From positions 1,798,001 to 1,862,000 of the forward strand of contig NZ_VTRU01000001.1 of assembly GCF_008274625.1 (NCBI RefSeq): 64,000 bases of DNA, given 5' to 3'. The DNA comes from Chryseobacterium panacisoli. Its GTDB lineage: Bacteria; Bacteroidota; Bacteroidia; Flavobacteriales; Weeksellaceae. Position 1 is the first letter of the stretch. Every line of letters begins with the position of its first letter. Positions 23,753 to 35,032 of the stretch are shown here, piece by piece. Below the pieces are notes generated by a model. It saw only the letters and a program-made list of their open reading frames with translations. It was not told the DNA's origin and did no database searches. Made by a program: the position numbers and the translations under genes.

Positions 23753-25327
23753 CTAAATAAAAGGATAAGCTTTAAGGGTCAGAAATTCTTCAAAATTCTC
23801 AGAGAAGATCAGTTCATTGAAAAGTTCTTTAGCAAGGTTGAATTTTCCGTTTTTGAAGCGGGTTTCGCCTACATACTTTTCAATATTGTCCATTTCTTCG
23901 CTTTCCCACTTCAAAATCATATTCCGGGTCAGCGTTCTGTCATCACTTAATACCGCTTCATTTTTCAGCCATTGCCAGATTTGTGTTCTTGAAATCTCTG
24001 CAGTAGCTGCATCTTCCATCAGATTATAAATAGCAGCAGCACCAGTTCCCATCAGCCAGCTTTCGAGGTAAAGAATTCCTACGTTGATATTTTTTCTGAC
24101 TCCTTTTTCCGTAATATCACCTTTTGGAATTTCCAGCAAGTCACTTTCTTTGATATGATATTCAAATTTTTTATCAATCTGATTTTTGGAAGGCATATAC
24201 TTGTCAAAAATTTCTTTTGCCACTGAAACCAATGCAGGATGTGCTACCCAGGTACCATCGTGACCGTTTTTCACTTCCCTTTCTTTATCATTTCTCACTT
24301 TTTCAAAAGCCATATTATTGGCTTCATCATTGTCCTTTACAGGAATTTGGGCGGCCATTCCTCCAATAGCATGTACATTTCTTTTATGACATATTTTGAT
24401 AACTCTTTTTGAATAGGCACTCATAAAAGGAGAAGTCATGGTCACCTGATCTCTGTCCGGTACAATAAACTCCGGAAGGTTTCTGAATTTTTTGATATAG
24501 GAAAAAATATAATCCCATCTTCCACAGTTTAGTCCTGCGCTATGTTCTTTTAATTCAAATAAAATTTCATCAATCTGAAATGAAGCCGTAATAGTTTCTA
24601 TCAAAACGGTAGCTTTAATGGTTCCCTGCTGAATTCCCAGATAGTTTTGAGCAAAGACAAAAACCTCATTCCACCAACGGGCTTCTTTATAATGTTCCAG
24701 TTTCGGAAGGTAGAAGTAAGGACCGCTTCCCTTTTCTAAAAGCGACTTTGCATTTCTGAAAAAATACATTCCAAAGTCAATCAGCGAGCCGGAAGTTTTT
24801 TCACCATTGATTTCAATATGTTTTTCCGGAAGATGAAGCCCACGCGGACGAACCTGTAAAACAGCAGTTTTTTCATTCAACGTATAGGCTTTTCCTTTTT
24901 CGTTGACAAAATCAATAGTACGATTAATAGCATCAGAAAGATTGATCTGTCCCTGAATACAGTTTCCCCAAACCGGCGAACTGCTGTCTTCAAGATCTGC
25001 CATAAATGTAGAAGCTCCGGAATTCAAAGCATTGATAATCATCTTGCGGTCTACAGGTCCTGTAATCTCTACTCTTCTGTCTGACAGATCTTCCGGCAGT
25101 GAGGCACACACCCAATTTCCATTTCGGATGTCTTCTGTTTCTTTTAAAAATTCAGGAAGTTTTCCCTGATCAAAATTCTGCTGTGTATTTTTTCTTTCTT
25201 TTAAAAGTTCCAGTCTTGTATGATTGAAGTTCTGATGAAGCGCAATCAGAAAATCCATCAAATCGGGAGTAAAAACTGTTTCAAACTGCTTATGAGCTTT
25301 TATTTGTAATTGAGTCCTGGTTTCCAT
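23753..25327 (-). CDS. aceB: Malate synthase A
   Basis: 524 residues from ATG 25327 (METRTQLQIKAHK); a longer frame to 25378 would run through the promoter. Motifs include VRPRGLHLPEKH, LIETITASFQIDEI, GLNCGRWDYIF and GILYLESWLMGTGA, all typical of the A isoform. It condenses glyoxylate with acetyl-CoA to malate, the second glyoxylate-shunt step. A promoter box and two palindromes lie between it and the divergent regulator. Confidence 0.95.
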   Translation of the reverse strand: METRTQLQIKAHKQFETVFTPDLMDFLIALHQNFNHTRLELLKERKNTQQNFDQGKLPEFLKETEDIRNGNWVCASLPEDLSDRRVEITGPVDRKMIINALNSGASTFMADLEDSSSPVWGNCIQGQINLSDAINRTIDFVNEKGKAYTLNEKTAVLQVRPRGLHLPEKHIEINGEKTSGSLIDFGMYFFRNAKSLLEKGSGPYFYLPKLEHYKEARWWNEVFVFAQNYLGIQQGTIKATVLIETITASFQIDEILFELKEHSAGLNCGRWDYIFSYIKKFRNLPEFIVPDRDQVTMTSPFMSAYSKRVIKICHKRNVHAIGGMAAQIPVKDNDEANNMAFEKVRNDKEREVKNGHDGTWVAHPALVSVAKEIFDKYMPSKNQIDKKFEYHIKESDLLEIPKGDITEKGVRKNINVGILYLESWLMGTGAAAIYNLMEDAATAEISRTQIWQWLKNEAVLSDDRTLTRNMILKWESEEMDNIEKYVGETRFKNGKFNLAKELFNELIFSENFEEFLTLKAYPFI

Positions 25328-25355
25328 AACATATTGATTTTGTGATTTGATATTA

Positions 25356-25363
25356 CAAACATA
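25356..25363 (-). promoter_or_regulatory. -7 box for aceB-aceA
   Basis: Minus-strand TATGTTTG (TAnnTTTG), 28 bp before ATG 25327. The 14-bp palindrome at 25383-25396 lies about 20 bp upstream. Confidence 0.5.
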
Positions 25364-25382
25364 AATAAAAATTTTCACAAAC

Positions 25383-25396
25383 AGCGAACGTTCGCT
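25383..25396. promoter_or_regulatory. Palindromic operator candidate, aceB side
   Basis: agcgaacgttcgct is a perfect 14-bp palindrome in the aceB/regulator intergenic space, next to the aceB -33 region. It shares the GCGAA/TTCGC half-site with the second palindrome 35 bp away. It is probably bound by the divergent regulator. Confidence 0.6.
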
Positions 25397-25417
25397 AAAT
25401 TTATTTAAAAATTATTA

Positions 25418-25431
25418 TGCGAATAATCGCA
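25418..25431. promoter_or_regulatory. Palindromic operator candidate, regulator side
   Basis: tgcgaataatcgca has two 5-bp arms (tgcga/tcgca) around ataa. It overlaps the -33 region of the regulator's own promoter, which suggests autoregulation. Confidence 0.55.
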
Positions 25432-25441
25432 TCTAATTATT

Positions 25442-25449
25442 TATATTTG
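25442..25449 (+). promoter_or_regulatory. -7 box for the RamB/ScfR-like regulator, close to the ATG
   Basis: TATATTTG ends 4 nt before ATG 25454, so the mRNA may have no leader. Confidence 0.55.
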
Positions 25450-25453
25450 AGTA

Positions 25454-26932
25454 ATGAATTCAGAAAGTGACTTTATCAAAACGGTTTTCGGGTTAAAACT
25501 GAAACAGCAGAGGCAAAAGAAAAACTGGTCTCTGCAGGATCTTGCTGTAAAGACTGGTTTATCAAAATCTTACCTTAACGAAATTGAAAACGGAAAAAAA
25601 TATCCAAAACATGATAAGATCATCCAGCTTTCTGAAGCACTGAGCTGTACTTTTGATGATCTCGTTTCCACCAAACTAGATAAAAGCTTAGCGCCTTTCA
25701 ACGAAATTTTACAATCTGATTTTTTTAAAGAAGTTCCGCTGGAGCTGTTTGGGATTAATAAAAACAATCTTATCAGCATCATCAGTGATGCTCCCAAAAA
25801 GGTAACGGCCTTCATCAATGCACTGATTGAAATTTCTCAGAATTATAATCTTGGTAAGGAAAGGTTTTATTTTGCCGTATTGAGATCATTCCAGGAATTG
25901 TATGACAATTATTTTCCGGAAATTGAAGAAAAAGTAAGCTTGTTTACTCAGGAAAATAATGTAAAACCTGGCAAAAATTTAAAGTCTGAAATTCTGGAAA
26001 AAATTCTTGCGGAAAAGTTCAGCTATACAATTCGATCTGAAGATTTTGAAAAATATGGAACTTTAGACAACCTTCGTTCGCTTTTCATTCCGGAGAAAAA
26101 ACTATTACTGCTGAACCAAAAGCTGGAAAAGGATCAGAAAACATTTATTCTCGCTAAAGAAATCGGATTCAATGTTCTGGAATTAAAAATACGTCCGAAT
26201 ACGTATTCATGGCTTGACTTCGGAAGTTTTGAGGAAATTCTTAATAACTTTTACGCTTCTTATTTTGCAGGAGCTTTATTAATTTCAAAAGAACCTGTCA
26301 TTGAGAAGACATCAGAATTTTTCCAGTACAATACATGGGAGTCTAAAAATTTTGAAAATCTCATCAACAGTTTTACCCGTTCTCCCGAAACATTCTACTA
26401 TCGACTGACGAATATTCTTTCGGCAGAAATGGGAATTAAAGACTTATTTTATCTGTGTCTGGTAAAAAAGAAAAATTCGGATAAGATCCAGATTTTAAAA
26501 GAACTTCACCTGAACCATCAGCAGGCTCCTCACGCCAATGCAACCAATGAACATTACTGCAGAAGATGGATTGCCGTGAAAAACCTTGATCATTTAAAAG
26601 AAAATGAAACTCTGACCGATGCTCAGATCTCCCATTATAAAGATCAGGGAATAAGTTATCTTGTCATTTCCACTTCGCAAAAAAACCCTTTTTCAGACGG
26701 AAGCAACAGAAGTTATTGCCTGGGTATTTTATTGAATTCTCAAACGATCAAAAAAATAAGCTTTATAAAATCTCCTTCTTTAAAAACAATCAATGTTGGA
26801 GTGACCTGTGAATCGTGCAGTATTGCAGATTGTGAAGTAAGACAGGCTCCTCCGGTAAGACTGGAAAAGGAACATTTTAACCTGAGTATGAAAAGTTCTG
26901 TGGAGAAGATAAGGAAGAGATTTGAGAATTAA
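25454..26932 (+). CDS. XRE-family regulator of the RamB/ScfR type (glyoxylate shunt)
   Basis: 492 residues. The N-terminal XRE helix-turn-helix (about 10-65) contains WSLQDLAVKTGLSKSYLNEI. An IrrE/DUF955-like middle follows and the C-terminal DUF2083-like region ends with TCESCSIADCEVRQAPP, a Cys cluster that may bind metal. Such regulators sense short-chain acyl-CoA status and control aceA/aceB in actinobacteria (RamB) and other lineages. Divergence from aceB-aceA across 126 bp with two palindromes supports the same target here; activator versus repressor cannot be told. Confidence 0.85.
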   Translation: MNSESDFIKTVFGLKLKQQRQKKNWSLQDLAVKTGLSKSYLNEIENGKKYPKHDKIIQLSEALSCTFDDLVSTKLDKSLAPFNEILQSDFFKEVPLELFGINKNNLISIISDAPKKVTAFINALIEISQNYNLGKERFYFAVLRSFQELYDNYFPEIEEKVSLFTQENNVKPGKNLKSEILEKILAEKFSYTIRSEDFEKYGTLDNLRSLFIPEKKLLLLNQKLEKDQKTFILAKEIGFNVLELKIRPNTYSWLDFGSFEEILNNFYASYFAGALLISKEPVIEKTSEFFQYNTWESKNFENLINSFTRSPETFYYRLTNILSAEMGIKDLFYLCLVKKKNSDKIQILKELHLNHQQAPHANATNEHYCRRWIAVKNLDHLKENETLTDAQISHYKDQGISYLVISTSQKNPFSDGSNRSYCLGILLNSQTIKKISFIKSPSLKTINVGVTCESCSIADCEVRQAPPVRLEKEHFNLSMKSSVEKIRKRFEN

Positions 26933-26941
26933 AGGATGAAT

Positions 26942-27046
26942 GGTGAATCATCAACACATTCGCTTGTGAATTTTTAATACTGTTATGAATTATTCGTCTA
27001 TGAATTTTTTCTCTCTCTGCAATTCACTTACGAAGTAAAATTCACC
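26942..27046. repeat. Imperfect inverted repeat (ggtgaat...attcacc)
   Basis: Outer arms ggtgaat (26942-26948) and attcacc (27040-27046) flank a second imperfect pair near 26959-26972 and 27021-27034 (ttcg/cgaa with tgaatt/aattca). It fills the gap before comF and looks like a dispersed intergenic element. Confidence 0.45.
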
Positions 27047-27093
27047 CTTGACTTAATTGACTTTTATTTACTATCTTAGTACGAAACACAGTC

Positions 27094-27747
27094 ATGATAT
27101 TAGATTTATTGTTTCCCAACCGCTGCATCCATTGCAACAGAATCATTGATTCTGAGCTTTTGGTATGTGATCTTTGTTTTAGCCAGATTTATTTTACCCA
27201 CTATTCCTATTTTGAAAATAATCCGATTAAAGAGAAATGCAGTTTGTTTTTTCCTGTTGAAAATACCTTTGCTTTACTGCAGTTTGAAAAGGAAAGCTTA
27301 AGCCGGCAGATCATTCATGAACTGAAATACAAGGGACGGGAAAAAGCGGGAAAAATCATTGCAGACTGGACAACAGAACGCCTGGACTTCAAAAACGAAA
27401 AACCTGATCTTTTGGTAAGTGTACCGCTTCACCCAAAGAAACTCAAGGAACGGGGGTATAATCAGCTGCATTTATTCACAGAAACTTTAGCAGCATTTTA
27501 TGACGTTCCTTTTGATCATCAATTAATCAAAAGAAATCACTATTCAAAGGCACAGGCTTTAAAAGATAAAAAGCACCGATTGGAAGCTGCCAATACATTC
27601 TCTGCCACCCAACCGATTTCAGGAAAGCATATTCTTCTGATTGATGATGTTTTTACCACAGGAAATACCGTTTCATCAGTTGCATGGGAGATTTTAAATG
27701 CCGGAAATAATAAAGTAAGTGTATTGGTAATGGCAATGGATGTTTGA
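27094..27747 (+). CDS. comF: ComF family amidophosphoribosyltransferase-like protein
   Basis: 217 residues. N-terminal Cys pairs (CIHCNRI, CDLC) form a zinc finger. The PRTase core includes SVPLHPKKLKERGYNQ (about 110) and the PRPP loop HILLIDDVFTTGNT (about 184). ComF-type proteins are needed for DNA uptake in several competent bacteria, but the biochemical reaction is unproven. It is followed, after a 144-bp gap, by a hydrolase gene. Confidence 0.88.
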   Translation: MILDLLFPNRCIHCNRIIDSELLVCDLCFSQIYFTHYSYFENNPIKEKCSLFFPVENTFALLQFEKESLSRQIIHELKYKGREKAGKIIADWTTERLDFKNEKPDLLVSVPLHPKKLKERGYNQLHLFTETLAAFYDVPFDHQLIKRNHYSKAQALKDKKHRLEAANTFSATQPISGKHILLIDDVFTTGNTVSSVAWEILNAGNNKVSVLVMAMDV

Positions 27748-27891
27748 AAGGAGATTCGGGTTACGAGGTTCGGGATGCGAAGTGCATGATTTGAGGCTGC
27801 TCTCAAAACACTCTCAAACACTCAACATTTCTTGGTTAATCCATTTTCACTATCCAAATCTTTTTCCTAATTTTCCGGAAACTAAACCACT

Positions 27892-28578
27892 ATGCCAAAT
27901 CTGCTTTTATTACACGGAGCTTTAAGTCACAGCGACATTTTCATACCTTATCTGAACACGTTATCTCAGTATTTTACCATCCACACTCCTTTGTTTTCAG
28001 GACATGGAAATCTGGAACTTCCGGCTGAGGGCATTAGTATTGAAAAGTATACTCAGGAGTTATCAGAATATTGTGAAGTAAATAAATTGACAGATGTATC
28101 TATTTTCGGGCACAGTATGGGAGGTTATACTGCGCTATGTTACGCAATGAAGAATCCTGAAAATGTAAATTCTATTATCACGCTGGGAACAAAGTTTGAC
28201 TGGACTGAGGAGCAGGCTTTAAAAGAAAGTAAAATGCTTAATCCTGATGTTATTCTTGAAAAAATCCCACAGTATGCTCAGCTTTTAGAATCACAGCACG
28301 GATCAAAATGGAAGCAGCTTCTTCCTGCTATTGCTGATCTGATGATTGATTTAGGTAAAAATCCTCCGTTGGAAAATAATCTTGCGACGATTAATATTCC
28401 CATTCAAATCATGGTAGGAGATAAAGATAATATGGTAACTCTCGAAGAAAGCTCAAGGGTTTACAGAAGTCTTCCGAATGCAAAATTGGCCGTACTTCCA
28501 GGCACAAAACATCCACTGGATAAAGTACGACCAAGTTTATTGTTGAACTTAATAAAAGATTTCTGGAATCTTTCTTAA
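27892..28578 (+). CDS. Alpha/beta hydrolase
   Basis: 228 residues. It opens with LLLLHGALSHSDIF (oxyanion-type HG). The nucleophile elbow FGHSMGGYTA holds Ser near 85. An Asp lies in MVGDKDNMV and a His in GTKHPLDKV (about 206), completing the Ser-Asp-His triad. No signal peptide. Substrate unknown. It ends 1 bp before the convergent upp gene. Confidence 0.85.
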   Translation: MPNLLLLHGALSHSDIFIPYLNTLSQYFTIHTPLFSGHGNLELPAEGISIEKYTQELSEYCEVNKLTDVSIFGHSMGGYTALCYAMKNPENVNSIITLGTKFDWTEEQALKESKMLNPDVILEKIPQYAQLLESQHGSKWKQLLPAIADLMIDLGKNPPLENNLATINIPIQIMVGDKDNMVTLEESSRVYRSLPNAKLAVLPGTKHPLDKVRPSLLLNLIKDFWNLS

Positions 28579-28579
28579 G

Positions 28580-29230
28580 TTATCTTTGAAGTTTTTCTCC
28601 GTAGCTAAGGTCTCCGGCATCTCCTAAACCTGGAGTAATATAGCCTTTTGAGGTAAGCTCTTCATCAATGGCTCCTACCCAGATGTGCGCTTCAGGATAT
28701 GCATTCTGAATGGTCTCTACCCCTTGTTTTGATGCAATTGATGCAACAATATGAAGCTGGGTCGGATTTCCGTTGGTTAATAAGTCTTTGATCGCTTCAA
28801 TTAAAGAAGCTCCTGTTGCCAGCATTGGGTCTGCTACAATCAAAGGTCTGCCTTCGATGCTTGGGCAGGTCAGATAGTCCTGTTTGATTGAGAAATAATC
28901 GTTGGCATCATGTTTTCTGTAGGCAGCTACAAAACCACAGTCGGCTCTGTCGAGATAGTTCAGAATTCCTTCAAACAATGGAACTCCGGCTCTTAAAATA
29001 GTGGTAATAACCGGCTGTACAGAAATTTCCCTGCTTTTAATTGTATCCAAAGGAGTTTGAATTTCAACTTCTCTGTACTCCAGACCTTTACTGATTTCAA
29101 AAGCGGCAATCTCCCCGATTCTTTCCATATTTCTTCTGAATCTCATTCGGTCATGCTGGATATTAACGTTTCTAAGTTCGTTAATCCATTCATTGACAAG
29201 AGAAAAGTTTTGCGATAAAATAGTAAGCAT
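28580..29230 (-). CDS. upp: Uracil phosphoribosyltransferase
   Basis: 216 residues. The PRPP-binding loop is VADPMLATGASL (about 136), and the uracil-binding C-terminus is TPGLGDAGDLSYG. It salvages uracil with PRPP to UMP. The start at 29230 (MLTILSQNFSLV) has a TAATTTTG box 42 bp upstream. The gene ends back to back with the plus-strand hydrolase gene. Confidence 0.94.
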   Translation of the reverse strand: MLTILSQNFSLVNEWINELRNVNIQHDRMRFRRNMERIGEIAAFEISKGLEYREVEIQTPLDTIKSREISVQPVITTILRAGVPLFEGILNYLDRADCGFVAAYRKHDANDYFSIKQDYLTCPSIEGRPLIVADPMLATGASLIEAIKDLLTNGNPTQLHIVASIASKQGVETIQNAYPEAHIWVGAIDEELTSKGYITPGLGDAGDLSYGEKLQR

Positions 29231-29272
29231 GAAAATTTTATTTTAATTTCAGTTAATTGATATTAATTCCTG

Positions 29273-29280
29273 CAAAATTA
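29273..29280 (-). promoter_or_regulatory. -7 box for upp
   Basis: Minus-strand TAATTTTG, matching TAnnTTTG. Confidence 0.45.
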
Positions 29281-29334
29281 CAACTAAAAAACGAATTGAA
29301 AGATTGAGCTAAATGAGAAATTCTGATCTGATTT

Positions 29335-29370
29335 TATAAAAAACTCCGGCAAGCTTCGCTTGCCGGAGTT
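29335..29370 (-). terminator. Terminator after der
   Basis: A perfect 13-bp stem (29342-29354 with 29358-29370, loop ttc) is followed on the minus strand by a T run. Confidence 0.85.
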
Positions 29371-29391
29371 TCCAATGAACACATGTTCTTA

Positions 29392-30702
29392 TTATTTTTG
29401 TCTGAAATATACTTCAATCGGAACTCCAGTAAACCCGAATTCTTTTCTCAGCTGATTTTCAGTAAATCTTTTATAAGGCTCCTTCACATACTGCGGAAGG
29501 TTACAGAAGAATACAAACTGCGGCGACGGCGTAGGAAGCTGCACACAGTATTTAATTTTGATATATTTTCCTTTCAATGCTGGTGGTGGTGTATTTTCAA
29601 AGATCGGAAGCATTACTTCATTCAGTTTTGAAGTTTTGATCTTTTTCTTGCGGTCTTCATAAACCTGCATTGCCACTTCTACAGCTTTTAAGATTCTCTG
29701 CTTCGTTAACGCTGAAACAAATAGGATTGGAATATCCTGGAACTGACCGATTTTGTCTTTGATTGATTTTTCGAAATCACGCATTGTGTTGGTCTGCTTG
29801 TCTTCGATCAAATCCCATTTATTAACAAGGATTACAATTCCTTTTCTGTTTTTCTGAGCCAGTCCGAAGATGTTCATATCCTGAGATTCCCATCCTTGTG
29901 TAGCATCCACCATAATGATTACTACGTCAGAATACTCGATAGAACGGATAGATCTCATTACAGAATAGAATTCAAGATCTTCGTTTACCTTAGATTTTCT
30001 TCTCATTCCTGCAGTATCTACCAATACAAACTCATGTCCGAATTTGTTATATAAAGTCTGGATACTGTCTCTTGTAGTTCCTGCAATATCCGTTACGATA
30101 TTTCTTTCAACATCCAATAAAGCGTTTGTCATTGTAGATTTTCCTACGTTTGGACGGCCTGCAATAGTAATTTTAGGTAATCCTTCAAATGGATCTTTAT
30201 ATTCTGTTGTTGGGAAATCTCTAACGATATCATCTAAGATTTCTCCTGTTCCTGAACCGGTAGCAGAAGAAAGAGTATAATATTTATCAATTCCTAACTG
30301 GTAGAATTCTGTTGCCGGAAGTTCTTCTTTGGCAGAATCTACTTTATTGATAACAATATAAATAGGTTTATTGGATCTTCTTAATAAACTGTAAATTTCA
30401 TAGTCTGTATCAGTAAGGCCTTCTTCCACATTCATCATAAAGATAATAGAAGTAGCTTCTTCCACGGCCAATTGTACCTGCTTACGGATTTCTTCTTCAA
30501 AGATATCATCCGTACCTACATCATAACCTCCGGTATCAATTACAGTAAAATCTACTCCGTTCCAGTCAGATTTTCCGTAGTGACGGTCTCTGGTAACACC
30601 GGCTGTAGAATCTACAATAGCTTCTCTTCTTTCTAATAAACGATTAAAAAGCGTGGATTTTCCTACGTTGGGACGTCCAACGATTGCGACAATATTTGAC
30701 AT
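29392..30702 (-). CDS. der: Ribosome-assembly GTPase Der (EngA)
   Basis: 436 residues with two tandem G domains. G1 motifs are GRPNVGKST (about 8) and GRPNVGKST (about 181). G3 motifs are DTGGYD and DTAGMRRKSK, and G4 motifs are NKVDSAKEE and NKWDLIED. A KH-like C-terminal domain follows. It matures the large ribosomal subunit. It is transcribed alone, with a TATCTTTG box at 30785-30792 and a terminator. Confidence 0.96.
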   Translation of the reverse strand: MSNIVAIVGRPNVGKSTLFNRLLERREAIVDSTAGVTRDRHYGKSDWNGVDFTVIDTGGYDVGTDDIFEEEIRKQVQLAVEEATSIIFMMNVEEGLTDTDYEIYSLLRRSNKPIYIVINKVDSAKEELPATEFYQLGIDKYYTLSSATGSGTGEILDDIVRDFPTTEYKDPFEGLPKITIAGRPNVGKSTMTNALLDVERNIVTDIAGTTRDSIQTLYNKFGHEFVLVDTAGMRRKSKVNEDLEFYSVMRSIRSIEYSDVVIIMVDATQGWESQDMNIFGLAQKNRKGIVILVNKWDLIEDKQTNTMRDFEKSIKDKIGQFQDIPILFVSALTKQRILKAVEVAMQVYEDRKKKIKTSKLNEVMLPIFENTPPPALKGKYIKIKYCVQLPTPSPQFVFFCNLPQYVKEPYKRFTENQLRKEFGFTGVPIEVYFRQK

Positions 30703-30784
30703 AAAAAATGTTTAATAATCCTTCTGCTTATGCTCAGGATATGTTATTAATGGGTTACTCCAACTTTTGGAGCCCAATTTTTTG

Positions 30785-30792
30785 CAAAGATA
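30785..30792 (-). promoter_or_regulatory. -7 box for der
   Basis: Minus-strand TATCTTTG; it implies an untranslated leader of about 75 nt before ATG 30702. Confidence 0.45.
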
Positions 30793-30819
30793 AGATTTTA
30801 TTATTTAACGAGGCTTCTG

Positions 30820-30854
30820 AAGGTAGGAGCTGGAAGGGGGAGGCTGGAAGCTGC
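30820..30854. repeat. Purine-rich GGAAGCTGG-type element
   Basis: The stretch gaaggtaggagctggaag and its continuation repeat a g(g)agctggaag unit. Related units occur at 34475-34505 and 50121-50149. Confidence 0.45.
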
Positions 30855-31076
30855 TATTCACCGGATAAACATCATGATCGTCAAGATTAAAATTGAACTG
30901 AGAACATTTGTAATTCTCCTATTTCACGCTAAAGCATATTTTTTTGAAAGTTTTTATCAAAAAATAATTATTTGGATATCAATAAGTAATGCTATTTAAG
31001 CTTCTATTATGTTAATTAATCTTTAATTTTGATTTTCATATTTAAAATAAATTCTATAATTTCGCAACATAGAAAC

Positions 31077-31147
31077 AGACCTATAGTGTAACGGTAGCAC
31101 TCCGGTTTTTGGTACCGTCAGTCGGGGTTCGAATCCCTGTGGGTCTA
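31077..31147 (+). tRNA. tRNA-Gln (anticodon UUG)
   Basis: A full cloverleaf can be drawn. Acceptor stem AGACCTA/TGGGTCT; D-arm with GTG/CAC; anticodon loop TTTTGGT closed by CGGT/ACCG with anticodon TTG; T-arm CGGGG-TTCGAAT-CCCTG. Discriminator A at 31147; CCA is not encoded. One mismatch sits at the top of the anticodon stem. A terminator follows. Confidence 0.93.
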
Positions 31148-31148
31148 C

Positions 31149-31182
31149 AAACCATCCTTTTTAAGGGTGGTTTTTGTTTTTT
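31149..31182 (+). terminator. Terminator after tRNA-Gln
   Basis: aaccatcc pairs with gggtggtt (one G-U) and is followed by tttgtttttt. Confidence 0.75.
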
Positions 31183-31207
31183 ATATCTTTATATAAATTC
31201 AATTGCT

Positions 31208-31726
31208 TTAATCCAGATCTGAAATAGGAGATGATACCAGTTGTAAAGAATTAACATAATCATTATCAAAATAAATAGCTCGTATTTCTTTATACAGAAA
31301 AGATTCTATTAACAACCATTTGGCTCTGGGGCTCAACAGTCTTGCTTTGAATGAATGTTCTTTAACAAGATCAATTTTACCAATATAACATTTATCAGGA
31401 TCTTTCAGCTCAATTTGAATAAGCTCAACTTTAGATTGCATGTCTGATAATAATTTTACATTATCATCAATATTTAGCTCAATATTTTTTTCAGCGATCA
31501 CGCCTTTTAATCTCAGTATATTTTCTTTAAAATTGTGATCATCTAATCCCTCAATATTTTTAATATATCTCCGATTGATCAGCATAAAGCCATCCACTAC
31601 ATAATCAACAGGAATATATTTCAGATAACACCAATCCTCCGAGATATCAATTAATAAACCTTCAAATTCTTTTTTATTCTTTAAGGTAACTGAAACAATT
31701 TTATTGATGAGTTCTTTTGTTTTCAT
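31208..31726 (-). CDS. Hypothetical protein, 172 residues
   Basis: Not recognised. It appears to contain two similar beta-rich halves: residues 5-55 (IVSVTLKNKKEFEGLLIDIS, then DGFMLINRRYIKNI) and 95-165 (VELIQIELKDPDKCYIGKI, then WLLIESFLYKEIRAI). The pattern recalls Sm- or SH3-like small barrels, but this is a visual impression. No signal peptide and no membrane segment. It is separated from katG by a bidirectional-looking terminator, so it is its own unit. Confidence 0.65.
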   Translation of the reverse strand: MKTKELINKIVSVTLKNKKEFEGLLIDISEDWCYLKYIPVDYVVDGFMLINRRYIKNIEGLDDHNFKENILRLKGVIAEKNIELNIDDNVKLLSDMQSKVELIQIELKDPDKCYIGKIDLVKEHSFKARLLSPRAKWLLIESFLYKEIRAIYFDNDYVNSLQLVSSPISDLD

Positions 31727-31780
31727 CTGTTTTTTTAGCCTTTTTTAATGAAGATCAAATTTACAACCTCTTAACATACA

Positions 31781-31810
31781 AAAAAAGACAGCATTTCTGC
31801 TGTCTTTTTC
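31781..31810 (-). terminator. Terminator after katG
   Basis: A 12-bp stem (31782-31793 with 31798-31809) with T runs on both strands. Confidence 0.85.
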
Positions 31811-31828
31811 TTTTTTCATTTTTATTTA

Positions 31829-34114
<2,286 letters not shown>

Positions 34115-34164
34115 TTATTTTATATTGATTAATACAGTTTAAATTCTATGTTGTAAGAATAAGA

Positions 34165-34172
34165 CAAACCTA
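34165..34172 (-). promoter_or_regulatory. -7 box for katG
   Basis: Minus-strand TAGGTTTG. Overlapping it at 34169-34184 is an imperfect inverted repeat with outer arms ccta and tagg. Confidence 0.45.
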
Positions 34173-34474
34173 CAACGTTTAGGTAATAAATACAATCTAT
34201 TAATTTTTATTTCAACGATAGTTAAAAACTATAAACATATGTTTCCAGCTGCATCAGAATTAAGACAAAATTGTGGTATTAAGTTAATCATTTTCCAGAT
34301 TAACTTAAATAAAAACAGCAGCATAGCACTTAATTTAGAATTACTCAACGTAAGAATTTATAAAGAAGGGAAGAAAGAAGCTGAGAGAAGGAAGTGGAAT
34401 AGCATCATAAAAAATAAATTAATAATTCCTAAAAAAGTATGAAAAGATGCACTATTCACAAAAACTACTAAAAA

Positions 34475-34505
34475 TCCCCCCCGCTTCCCTCTCCCAGCTT
34501 CCAAC
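34475..34505 (-). repeat. GGAAGCTGG-type element, minus orientation
   Basis: The reverse complement contains GGAAGCTGG followed by a gagagggaagc stretch, matching the units at 30820-30854 and 50121-50149. Confidence 0.45.
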
Positions 34506-34545
34506 TTTATCTCACTAAAAATAAATTAACTACCTTTATGATTAC

Positions 34546-35028
34546 ATGAAAACATCTGCTATGAAAAAAATAATTGTTGTCATTCTTGTTGCTTTTGTCA
34601 TCATTCAGTTTTTTCCTATCGACAAAACAAATCCGCCTCCTACACCCGGCATGGATTTTCTGAAGATTAAAAATACTCCTGAAAAGATTGCACGTACCAT
34701 CAGAACTTCTTGTTACGACTGTCATTCCAATGAAACAGCATACCCATGGTATACCAATATTTCCCCGGCTTCATGGTGGGTAAAAAATCATATTAATGAA
34801 GGCAGGAAACACCTTAATTTTTCTACCTTTGCAGTATATGAACCTAAAAGACAGCTTCATAAACTGGAGGAATGTATAGAAATGGTTGAGAAAAAAGAAA
34901 TGCCGCTGGAATCTTATTATTTGGGACATCAGAATGCCAAACTATCGGATGAACAGCGTACAGAACTTATCCAATACTTCAAAAAAGTAAAAGAAGATAC
35001 CGAAAGAAGAATCATGTTTAATAAATAA
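34546..35028 (+). CDS. Exported heme-binding domain protein (Haem_bd family)
   Basis: 160 residues. An N-terminal membrane anchor or signal (about 6-22, KKIIVVILVAFVIIQFF) is followed by a single CYDCHS motif near residue 57. Aromatic residues follow (YPWYTNISPASWW), as is typical of this c-type heme-binding family in Bacteroidota. It probably sits in the periplasm and binds one heme covalently. The DCC-family gene starts 4 bp after its stop, so the two are co-transcribed and may form a redox pair. Confidence 0.85.
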   Translation: MKTSAMKKIIVVILVAFVIIQFFPIDKTNPPPTPGMDFLKIKNTPEKIARTIRTSCYDCHSNETAYPWYTNISPASWWVKNHINEGRKHLNFSTFAVYEPKRQLHKLEECIEMVEKKEMPLESYYLGHQNAKLSDEQRTELIQYFKKVKEDTERRIMFNK

Positions 35029-35032
35029 AGTC

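Larger units (their letters stand above)
30703..31076. other. 374-bp intergenic space between der and tRNA-Gln
   Basis: It holds the der promoter box and a purine-rich repeat in the first 150 bp. The rest is AT-rich with no supported gene. A TATAATTTCG stretch just before the tRNA is its likely promoter. Confidence 0.5.

Noticed and set aside
34239-34442. 67-codon plus-strand frame in the katG upstream gap
   Set aside because: It has no family features, has AT-rich composition and overlaps purine-rich repeat DNA; no promoter box is at its start.
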